From: Candidatus Melainabacteria bacterium
GTDB taxonomy: Bacteria; Cyanobacteriota; Vampirovibrionia; Vampirovibrionales; JAJTHC01
DNA length: 13,652 nucleotides
Direction of reading: 5' to 3'
Assembly (NCBI GenBank): GCA_026389055.1
Contig: JAPLIO010000141.1
Location: 1 to 13,652, forward strand
The notes under the pieces are model-generated. The model did no database searches. It was not told the origin of the DNA and was given only the letters and a program-made list of their open reading frames with translations. Position numbers and translations under genes: made by a program. Of the stretch, positions 6,180 to 12,429 are shown in pieces; positions within the stretch are counted from its first letter, which is position 1; every line of letters begins with the position of its first letter.

Positions 6180-7813
6180 AACTGAAACGGAGACTTCTTC
6201 TGGGTAAAGGGGTTCGGCTTGTTCTTAGCATCCATACTGGTGGCTGGTTTTGCAAACGGCGAAGCCTCCTTCGGAGGAACACCGAAAGAGGAAGGCGGTA
6301 ATAATAAAAAGTCGGTACTTGTCGGTGGTATGCTGGTATCTGCCGAACTTGGTATGGGCGATGGTGGCGGAAAGGGAAGATTGGTCGGCGGTAATACCAT
6401 AGGCTCAATAGCCGTGTTTTGCACCATAGGGGGTGGTGTTGGTAGGGGGAAAGTAGCCATGGCAATAGGTTTTATCGCTACAGTTGGTGGAGGAGGGGGC
6501 GGAGAAGCGGGTAAAGCCGTCGTTTGCTGTTGAAAGCCTCCATCAAAAACAAACGCTGTTGAAGCCGTTGGGTTTTCAGTTGTAACGGCTGTTTGTAGCA
6601 TACCAATAGCGGGCTTAACAGGTGCTTCAACAGGGGCAAAAAACATATCAGCAAAGGTAAACACATTAACCAGCGTTTCCTTCCCTCTAATACTAATTTC
6701 TCCTAGTGGTACAACAGGCACGGTCATATTCATATTGGTACAGGTACGCAGGGTTGTTTCACTAAAAATTAAAACCGTTTTAAACGCCTTGGCGTGGTCC
6801 TGCAACCGAGAAGAGGTATTGACGGTATCGCCAATAGCCGTGTATTCCAGCTTTTGGCTAGGGCCCACAAACCCAACAAACGCCGCCCCGCTATTGATTG
6901 AAATACCAATACTAAAGGGAATGGCACTTTTTTTATTCCACGATTCCGCAAACTCATGGCTGGCGGTAACCAAGTGGCGGGCTGCCCGAATCGCCATATC
7001 CGCATGCTGATTAGTTTCCATGGGGGCACCAAACATAATTAACGCCCCATCGCCCAAGTATTTATCCACGGTGCCACGGTATTCTGTTACAATGCGTTCT
7101 ACTTGGGTATACCATGCGTTTAGCATATCGGTTACTTCGCTGGGTGCCAAGCCTTCTGAAATTTTGGTGAAATCTCGAATATCCACAAACATACTGGTGA
7201 TAATAATCCGACGTCCACCCGCTTCTAGCTTTTCTTTCCGCCGAACAATTTCTTTTAAAACCGTGGGAGAAACCAATTGAGCCAAGTTACTTTCCATCAT
7301 CACCAAAGCACGTTCTCGTTGAAATTGTTGATACCATTCTCCCACGGCAAAACCTGCTATCATACCGTAAAGGGGTAATAGCCAATTAAACACCCAATGG
7401 AAGCTAGTTAAGCTTCCTGCACAAAATACGGTATAACCACTGATTAAGCCAATGGCAATTAAACTACTTTGCCAAGTGGTTTTATCTAGCAGTTTAAAGA
7501 TGAATAGCAGTAAAAAACCACTGATGAAAATCGCCCATCCCTGCCAAGCAGAAGCCACGGTTAGTGCGTTACCTTGAATCAGGTTATCTACTACGGTAGC
7601 GTGAACATCTGCCAATAGGTGTTGTTTACTAAGCGGTGTTGCGGTCTTGTCAGAATCTAGCGAATTAGTATACCCAACAATCAGCGGACTCCCTTTCAAT
7701 TTTTTCAGCAGAGAATCATCCTTTTTAACCAATAATCGCCAAAGTGGTAGGGTGGTATGGGTAAAGGTATAGCCTTGAGGGGTTTTACCTAAAACAGGGT
7801 ACCAAATGGGCAT
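6176..7813 (-). CDS. CHASE2-adenylate cyclase, C-terminal fragment (class III cyclase domain)
   Basis: The main part of a membrane adenylate cyclase that makes cAMP from ATP. Residues 1-85 are the second half of an extracytoplasmic CHASE2 sensor (VHATVVDNLIQGN at 70-82). Three transmembrane segments follow, near 86-108, 115-135 and 140-157. The cyclase domain (about 200-360) has metal ligands D211 (FVDIRDFT) and D255 (DKYLGD), adenine-selecting K251 and D329, and transition-state N332 and R336 (AIGDTVNTSSR). All expected catalytic residues are present and point to adenylate, not guanylate, specificity. The tail (about 430-545) is proline-rich, with six prolines in a row (438-443), and is of unknown role. 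The same frame is open upstream to about 7882 and continues the sequence encoded at 7836-8321, so the annotated ATG at 7813 is probably not a native start. Confidence 0.88.
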   Translation of the reverse strand: MPIWYPVLGKTPQGYTFTHTTLPLWRLLVKKDDSLLKKLKGSPLIVGYTNSLDSDKTATPLSKQHLLADVHATVVDNLIQGNALTVASAWQGWAIFISGFLLLFIFKLLDKTTWQSSLIAIGLISGYTVFCAGSLTSFHWVFNWLLPLYGMIAGFAVGEWYQQFQRERALVMMESNLAQLVSPTVLKEIVRRKEKLEAGGRRIIITSMFVDIRDFTKISEGLAPSEVTDMLNAWYTQVERIVTEYRGTVDKYLGDGALIMFGAPMETNQHADMAIRAARHLVTASHEFAESWNKKSAIPFSIGISINSGAAFVGFVGPSQKLEYTAIGDTVNTSSRLQDHAKAFKTVLIFSETTLRTCTNMNMTVPVVPLGEISIRGKETLVNVFTFADMFFAPVEAPVKPAIGMLQTAVTTENPTASTAFVFDGGFQQQTTALPASPPPPPPTVAIKPIAMATFPLPTPPPMVQNTAIEPMVLPPTNLPFPPPSPIPSSADTSIPPTSTDFLLLPPSSFGVPPKEASPFAKPATSMDAKNKPNPFTQKKSPFQF

Positions 7814-7835
7814 AAAATTATAATAAGGGGCGGTT

Positions 7836-8321
7836 TTAATGGGTATAATGGTTTCTTTCCTTCCCTTGCCTGCCCAGTTCTTCTATTTGCCAAGGTGTTA
7901 AGGCTTGGGTTAACCGTGAAGACCCAGTCAGAATCAACTCTTCTCTAGCGTGTTGCGTCAGCGGTTTACTTAAGCTAATGGCAGAAGGTTGGTACCACTC
8001 TTCTAGCGTTTGTATCATTTTTTGGTATGCTTTGCCTCGCCAAGGATAAGTACCGTACTGTTTTTCTAGTTTTTTGATGCTCTCATCATCCACCAAGGTA
8101 ATAATGCTTAAGGGGTCTGCTTCTTTTGTTCCCCCTAGTAAAGCCGTTTCTTCTACTTGGGTGGGTTTAGCGAAGGTCGTCGTTGCCCAATCTTCTACAA
8201 AAGGTTCTAAAATAGGCAGAGCAAACCAACCGACAGCTAGTAGTGTAATAAGTAAACACGAACTACTGATTTGCTGTTGGAATGGTTTAAACCATTGTTG
8301 TAGAAGTGAAAAAGATAGCAT
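7836..8321 (-). pseudogene. CHASE2-adenylate cyclase, N-terminal fragment, separated by a frameshift
   Basis: The 161-residue reading has a transmembrane segment at about 20-39 (SCLLITLLAVGWFALPIL), then the CHASE2 N-terminal signature SIITLVDDESIKKLEKQYGTYPWRGKAYQKMIQTL (72-106). That is half a domain, ending in a non-family tail (ERNHYTH). The next frame supplies the natural continuation ETIIPIKTAPYYNF and then the 6176-7813 protein. Switching frame in the purine-rich tract at about 7850-7868 gives one protein of about 713 residues with the usual TM-CHASE2-3TM-cyclase order. The break may be a real inactivating mutation, a phase-variable or programmed shift, or an assembly indel. The ATG at 8321 has no good Shine-Dalgarno site. 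An (AG)8 tract lies 40 bp upstream. Confidence 0.8.
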
Positions 8322-8360
8322 AGTAGGGAAATGCTCTGAAAGGGTGTTGACCGTTAAAAT

Positions 8361-8386
8361 AGAGAGAGAGAGAGAGGGAGAGAAGA
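8361..8386. repeat. (AG)8 dinucleotide tract upstream of the cyclase
   Basis: AG is repeated eight times at 8361-8376 and continues as GGAGAGAAGA, a purine-only tract. It lies in the 98-bp gap between pilT and the cyclase fragment, so the transcript would carry a CU-rich leader ending about 40 nt before the ATG. The cyclase frame is open upstream through this tract (to about 8403) but offers no ATG or GTG there. Length changes would therefore more likely affect the promoter or leader than the protein. Confidence 0.7.
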
Positions 8387-8419
8387 AAACAGAAAAGAAG
8401 GGCTACTGTAGGCTAGTGG

Positions 8420-9715
8420 TTATTCATCACAACCAGAAACACCATAAGAAGAACGTAAAAGTAAAGCCAGCTCATGCGGATGTTCACTGGTTTCAAGGGC
8501 TTCATCATACGAAACAAGCTTTTCACGGTACGCATCAAACAAGGCTCTGTTCATGCTAATTAAATCATCGTTATTGCCTTGGCTCATCAGCTGGTAGATG
8601 GCTTCAATTTCGTTGCGTTCAATATAATCCTGCACGGTAGAAGTAACGGTTAACACTTCTACAATGGGCAAACGCCCTCTGCCATCGGCTCGTTTTACCA
8701 AACGCTGAGACACAGTTCCTTTTAAAATACCAGCCAACTGTAACCGAACCGATTCCCGCTCATGCGGAGCGAATTGGTTAATAATACGGGTAACGGCTTG
8801 AACGGCATCTTTGGTGTGCAGGGTAGAATAAACCAAATGCCCTGTTTCAGCAGCGTGTAAGGCAGCTTCAATGGTTTCACGGTCTCGCATTTCCCCTACC
8901 AAAATAACGTCTGGGTCTTGGCGTAAGGCGTATTTAATCCCGTCAGGGAAGGAAGCCGTATCTGCTTTTAATTGGCGTTGGGTAACAACAGACATTTCAT
9001 TGGTATGCACAAATTCAATGGGGTCTTCCAACGTAATAATGTGCGAACTTTGGTAGCGGTTAATGTGGTTAATGAGTGAAGCCAGTGTGGTTGTTTTACC
9101 ACAACCCGTAGGCCCTGTAACCAGTACTAACCCTTTGTTGAATTTGGTAAATTCCAATAAAACGTCTGGCAAACCCAACTCTTCAAAATCAGGAATCTTC
9201 TTTTTAACAATCCGCATTACCAAGCCAGGGCGGTCTAATTCATGCAACCAGTTCACCCGAAACCGAGCCAAATTGGGTACTTCAAAGCTGAAGTCAAAAT
9301 CCATGGCGGTGGTTAATTTTTCATAAACATCTCTGGGTGAAAACTTCCGCATAAACCCAAAAACTTGGTCTGCCGTTACAGGGGCCATTTTCGTGTAGTG
9401 CATATCCCCATTACGCCGTAAAATAGGCGGAGACCCCACCCGAATATGAATATCTGAAACCTGCTGGGCTACTGCCATTTTTAAAAAAGCTTCGGCATGG
9501 TTTTCAATAGTGGCTACTTGCCCTGCCATTGTTCCCACGGGTTGAACAACCGCTATGGTGGTTGTGGCTTGCTGGGGTTGGGCTTCTTTTTGCTGAGCCG
9601 CCATGACCTTTTGAGCCAGCCGTTTGACCTCTTCTTGATCCTCTTTATCCAGCTGATTGAAAGACGGTTGCTGTTGTTGTTGTGGTGGTAATGGGGCAGA
9701 AGACATCATCATCAT
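8420..9715 (-). CDS. pilT: Type IV pilus retraction ATPase, PilT family
   Basis: A hexameric cytoplasmic ATPase that powers pilus retraction and twitching. Residue numbers count the GTG-initiated 432-residue form. Residues 1-65 are a low-complexity extension with PPQQQQQ. The PAS-like N-terminal domain (70-190) includes VSDIHIRVGSPPILRRNGDM (88-106). The core has Walker A GPTGCGKTT (202-210), the Asp box TLEDPIEF (229-236), Walker B-like DPDVILVGEMRD (268-279) and the His box AAETGHLVYSTLHT (289-302). QLAGILKGTVSQRL (327-340) and the C-terminal region match PilT/PilU. The start is GTG followed by four ATGs (9704-9718). AAAGGA lies 10 nt before the GTG and 13 nt before the first ATG, so the exact start is uncertain. 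It is followed 98 bp later by the cyclase. PilU rather than PilT cannot be excluded. Confidence 0.92.
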   Translation of the reverse strand: MMMMSSAPLPPQQQQQPSFNQLDKEDQEEVKRLAQKVMAAQQKEAQPQQATTTIAVVQPVGTMAGQVATIENHAEAFLKMAVAQQVSDIHIRVGSPPILRRNGDMHYTKMAPVTADQVFGFMRKFSPRDVYEKLTTAMDFDFSFEVPNLARFRVNWLHELDRPGLVMRIVKKKIPDFEELGLPDVLLEFTKFNKGLVLVTGPTGCGKTTTLASLINHINRYQSSHIITLEDPIEFVHTNEMSVVTQRQLKADTASFPDGIKYALRQDPDVILVGEMRDRETIEAALHAAETGHLVYSTLHTKDAVQAVTRIINQFAPHERESVRLQLAGILKGTVSQRLVKRADGRGRLPIVEVLTVTSTVQDYIERNEIEAIYQLMSQGNNDDLISMNRALFDAYREKLVSYDEALETSEHPHELALLLRSSYGVSGCDE

Positions 9716-9759
9716 CACAGAAGGGAATTCCTTTGAGGTTGTACAACAACAATGAACAC

Positions 9760-9819
9760 GGTAAACCCCACCTAACAGGCTATTCTATCAATTAATCATG
9801 ATAGAAAATAGGGTTTACC
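9760..9819. promoter_or_regulatory. 60-bp nested dyad upstream of pilT
   Basis: GGTAAACCC (9760-9768) is the exact complement of GGGTTTACC (9811-9819). Inside, TATTCTATCA (9781-9790) pairs with TGATAGAAAATA (9799-9810), leaving an 8-nt ATTAATCA centre. The two stems can stack into one long hairpin with a 12-nt side bulge. It lies 42-101 bp upstream of the first pilT codon. No T-tract follows in the leftward direction, which argues against a simple terminator. It may be an operator, a leader structure or a second short inverted-repeat element. Confidence 0.55.
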
Positions 9820-9855
9820 CAAAAGTTGAAGTGCGAAGCGTAGAGAGAAAATAAT

Positions 9856-9999
9856 AGACCTCTTGCATGGCTCGAGAGGTGGGTGCAGATTCTAGGAATG
9901 AGGAACGCAGAATTTGACGTGTACACAGAAGTACATAAGAATTCGAGTACCGCAAATGACAACGAAGATGCCCCAGATATTGAGTCATGCAAGAGGTCT
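9856..9999. mobile_element. 144-bp MITE with 18-bp terminal inverted repeats
   Basis: The ends AGACCTCTTGCATGGCTC (9856-9873) and, on the other strand, AGACCTCTTGCATGACTC (9982-9999) match at 17 of 18 positions. AAT occurs directly on both outer sides (9853-9855 and 10000-10002), consistent with a 3-bp target duplication. There is no transposase frame inside. The AGACC ends and an ANT-type 3-bp target resemble the ISL2 branch of the IS5 family, but that assignment is from memory. A full-length IS elsewhere in the genome would be needed for mobility. Confidence 0.75.
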
Positions 10000-10023
10000 A
10001 ATGCTAAAAGCGAGTGATGATGA

Positions 10024-11322
10024 TTATAATTTCAAGTTAAGCGTGCTTTGTGGTGTTTCCATATAAGGTTGCAATACCTTCGGAATAGCCACTGTTTGTT
10101 CAGAAAGTTGATAGTTTTCCAAAATAGCGGCAACGGTTCTGCCTACTGCTAACCCAGACCCATTGAGGGTATGGCAGAAAGCAGGTTTGCCGTTGAGTGC
10201 TTCACTACGGTAGCGTAGGTTTAGCCTTCTAGCTTGGAAATCTGTCATGTTAGAACAGCTTGAAATTTCACGGTACACACCTTGGGCTGCCATCCAAACT
10301 TCTAAGTCAAAACATTGTGCGGCGGAAAATCCTAAATCGCCCGTGCATAATGCAACAACCCTGTACGGCAGTTCAAGTGCTTTTAATATCCCTTCGGCAT
10401 GGGTGGTTAAGTTCTTTAACGCTTGGGCTGAATCCTCTGGACGCACGATTTGCACAAGCTCTACTTTATCAAACTGGTGTTGCCTAATTAAACCTCGGGT
10501 ATCTCGCCCTGCACTGCCTGCTTCCCGCCGAAAACAAGGGGTATGCCCTACCATTGCAATGGGCAATTGGGCTTCGGAAAGTAATTCATCTCTGTAAAGA
10601 TTCGTTAATGGCACTTCCGCCGTGGGAATGAGATATAAATCATCATCGCCCAGTTTGAATAAATCATCGCGAAACTTGGGTAATTGCCCTGTGCCTTGCA
10701 TGCTGGCTTCATTAACCAATAACGGCGGCATTATTTCTTCGTAGCCATTGTGTTGGGTATGCACATCCAACATAAAACGAATTAACGCACGGGTTATTTT
10801 CGCCCCTTCACCCCGAAAGACCGAAAACCGAGATTTGGCTACTTTGACGCCTCGTTCAAAATCTAACCAACCTAAGGTTTCGCCAATATCCCAATGGTCT
10901 TTGGGGTTGGTAATGTTTCTGGTTTTGAATTCGCATCCCCAGCGGCTTATTTCTACGTTTTGGGTTTCGTCAGCACCAGCAGGCGTAGCTTCTGCAGGGA
11001 AGTTGGGGGTATTGAGCAAAATGGTTTCTTGTTGAAGGGCTAAGGTTTCTTTTTCCGCTTCAATACTTTTAATTTGTTCGGCAACGTGTTTGGAAGCTTC
11101 CAGTTGAGCGGTGGCATCTTGGCCTGCTTTTTTTAATTCGCCCACTTGTTTGCTTAAACTATTGCGTTCATTACGAAACGCCTCTTCTTCTTTCAGCAAT
11201 TCTCTACGGCGTTCATCAATCAACAACAGTGGTGCAATGGTCAATGCTTCGGAGCGTTTTTTCAGCGTGGCTTCTGCCAATTCAGGGTTTTCACGGATTA
11301 CTTTAATATCTAACATCATCAT
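10024..11322 (-). CDS. serS: Seryl-tRNA synthetase
   Basis: A class II synthetase that charges tRNA-Ser in the cytoplasm. At 432 residues it is full length. The N-terminal coiled-coil arm (about 25-110, rich in Glu, Lys and Arg) binds the long variable arm of tRNA-Ser. Motif 2 is CFRREAGSAGRDTRGLIRQHQFDKVELV. The conserved EISSCSNMTDFQARRLNLRYR and motif 3 (LNGSGLAVGRTVAAILENYQ) complete the active site. The start is three consecutive ATGs (11314-11322). MLDIKVIRENPE is the typical N-terminus, so the third ATG would give the standard protein. No clear Shine-Dalgarno site is seen, and a 19-bp palindrome lies 4 nt upstream. The exported-protein gene is 61 bp upstream on the same strand. Confidence 0.97.
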   Translation of the reverse strand: MMMLDIKVIRENPELAEATLKKRSEALTIAPLLLIDERRRELLKEEEAFRNERNSLSKQVGELKKAGQDATAQLEASKHVAEQIKSIEAEKETLALQQETILLNTPNFPAEATPAGADETQNVEISRWGCEFKTRNITNPKDHWDIGETLGWLDFERGVKVAKSRFSVFRGEGAKITRALIRFMLDVHTQHNGYEEIMPPLLVNEASMQGTGQLPKFRDDLFKLGDDDLYLIPTAEVPLTNLYRDELLSEAQLPIAMVGHTPCFRREAGSAGRDTRGLIRQHQFDKVELVQIVRPEDSAQALKNLTTHAEGILKALELPYRVVALCTGDLGFSAAQCFDLEVWMAAQGVYREISSCSNMTDFQARRLNLRYRSEALNGKPAFCHTLNGSGLAVGRTVAAILENYQLSEQTVAIPKVLQPYMETPQSTLNLKL

Positions 11323-11326
11323 AGGT

Positions 11327-11345
11327 ATAAAAAGACTCTTTTTAT
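11327..11345. promoter_or_regulatory. 19-bp odd palindrome directly upstream of the serS start
   Basis: ATAAAAAGA (11327-11335), a central C (11336) and TCTTTTTAT (11337-11345) form a perfect 9-bp dyad ending 4 nt before the first serS ATG. It occupies the position where a ribosome binding site would be expected. It could bind a protein, form a weak AT-rich hairpin that gates translation, or terminate weakly in either direction after the upstream gene. Confidence 0.5.
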
Positions 11346-11383
11346 CTAAAGGAAACTCTAACAGGGTTTAAAAAATTAGCAAC

Positions 11384-12187
11384 TTATGGGGTTGCACCGC
11401 CACCATTGCCAAATGCACCCACGCCACCGACTAGGGAATTTCGGTCAATTTGGCGGTCTCGGTTAATTTTGCCATCATACTGCAAACGGTTGCGTTTTTC
11501 TTCGTCGTGGGCAAAATCTGCCGTGGTTTGAATGCCTCGCATAGCGTTGGAATCTAACCCACCGATGGTTGGCATAAAGGCAGACCCTGTCGATTGGTGT
11601 TGCCCCACTAGCGGAAACGTGCGTTGGTCTGTGGCTTGCCCTGAACCTAATAGCACTTCTACAGGCGTACCTGCTTCGGTTGCAAATTGTAGTTGTACGC
11701 TGGTGTAGCGGTTTTCAGGCTGATTAGTTACTTGGGGTGGTTGGGTAGCGGTTTCTTTTGCATTAGGTTTCGTGTTTTTTTTATTTTTGAGTGCCGCACT
11801 AATGGAAGTAGGTTCTTCTTCGCCTGCTAACTTGGGCGGATTAACGACAGGCAAGGCAATGGTACCAACGGGTTTTACGCCATCCAGCACGAGGGTTTTG
11901 CTTTGCACGCCTTCGGTTTTATCTGCAGGGTCAAACGGTAGGAAGCGGTAGTAAACTTTGATGCTTTGGTTGGGTAGCCCTCGCACGGTTAGGAGGTTTT
12001 CTTGCCCGTAGCGGAAGGTGCTGGGTAGGAAAACTTGGCATTGTTGGCGTTGTTGTTTTTGTAGGTTCAGTTTGGCAATGGGGGAAAGATAGGGTTCTTC
12101 TGCTTGGATGGTGGGTGTTAATGCCGTTACCACTAGCAGCAATAGTAGCCCTATACGAACACTTGTTTGTTGTAAAAATTGGTACAT
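11384..12187 (-). CDS. Exported protein of unknown function
   Basis: A protein of about 267-270 residues with a clear Sec signal peptide: basic start, a hydrophobic core IGLLLLLVVTALTPT and likely cleavage after TIQA, before EEPYL. The mature part opens with a short region containing one cysteine (QQCQVFLPSTFRYGQENLLTVRG) that suggests a beta-rich fold. A low-complexity KNKKNTKPNAKETATQPPQ linker follows, then an acidic/basic C-terminus ending in GGVGAFGNGGGATP. I recognise no family. The longest frame starts at 12196, but GGTGG directly abuts that ATG and is about 9 nt before the fourth codon (MYQFLQQ...), so I prefer 12187. It lies upstream of serS on the same strand and is divergent from the repeat protein at 12430. 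Confidence 0.7.
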   Translation of the reverse strand: MYQFLQQTSVRIGLLLLLVVTALTPTIQAEEPYLSPIAKLNLQKQQRQQCQVFLPSTFRYGQENLLTVRGLPNQSIKVYYRFLPFDPADKTEGVQSKTLVLDGVKPVGTIALPVVNPPKLAGEEEPTSISAALKNKKNTKPNAKETATQPPQVTNQPENRYTSVQLQFATEAGTPVEVLLGSGQATDQRTFPLVGQHQSTGSAFMPTIGGLDSNAMRGIQTTADFAHDEEKRNRLQYDGKINRDRQIDRNSLVGGVGAFGNGGGATP

Positions 12188-12324
12188 AGCGTACATCCAC
12201 CGTTTAGTTGTTTAAAATCTTGTAAAACCCCTTTCATTATACCATGAATTTGAAAGGTCGTTATGCTAGTTCGTTTTAAAATAAGGATTAAACGGGGCTT
12301 GTAAAGAATTGTAACAATACTAGC

Positions 12325-12344
12325 ATATATATATATATATATAT
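12325..12344. repeat. (AT)10 dinucleotide tract
   Basis: AT is repeated ten times without interruption. Such tracts melt easily, can extrude as a cruciform and change length by slippage. It is 85 bp upstream of the repeat-protein gene and 138 bp from the divergent exported-protein gene, so it may lie in or near either promoter. Confidence 0.85.
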
Positions 12345-12352
12345 TGGTTTTA

Positions 12353-12366
12353 TCCCTACGTAGGGA
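12353..12366. promoter_or_regulatory. Perfect 14-bp palindrome, possible operator
   Basis: TCCCTAC and GTAGGGA abut with no spacer, giving an exact even palindrome that cannot form a normal hairpin loop. This favours recognition by a dimeric DNA-binding protein. Its half-site GTAGGG also resembles the GTAGGGG end of the stem-loop repeats at 200-277, so it could be a remnant of that repeat family. Confidence 0.45.
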
Positions 12367-12429
12367 GAAGTTAAAGCCTTCAAAACTACGGTAAATATAG
12401 GGCTATAAGACAATATAAGGGATATAAAT

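Larger units (their letters stand above)
9719..10023. other. serS-pilT intergenic region with dyad and MITE
   Basis: This 305-bp gap lies between two leftward genes. From left to right it holds the pilT leader (ribosome site AAAGGA within an imperfect GGAATTCC-centred palindrome at about 9721-9734), a 60-bp nested dyad (9760-9819), and a 144-bp MITE (9856-9999). A leftward 66-codon frame spanning the MITE is not credible as a gene. The insertion probably separated or altered whatever promoter arrangement served pilT. Confidence 0.7.
12188..12429. promoter_or_regulatory. Divergent intergenic region with (AT)10 and a 14-bp palindrome
   Basis: This gap, about 240 bp of AT-rich sequence, separates two divergent genes and must hold both promoters. 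It contains (AT)10 at 12325-12344 and the perfect 14-bp palindrome TCCCTACGTAGGGA at 12353-12366, which lies 63 bp before the rightward gene. AAGGG (12417-12421) is a good ribosome binding site, 8 nt from the ATG at 12430. I see no confident -35/-10 pair. Confidence 0.5.

Noticed and set aside
6219..6533. Rightward 104-codon Gly-rich frame
   Set aside because: Antisense shadow of the proline-rich cyclase tail.
8074..8559. Rightward 161-codon frame
   Set aside because: Antisense to the cyclase N-terminus and pilT C-terminus and runs through the (AG)8 tract; low-complexity translation without family features.
9792..9992. Leftward 66-codon frame across the serS-pilT gap
   Set aside because: It runs through the MITE from one end to the other and has no recognisable domain or ribosome site.
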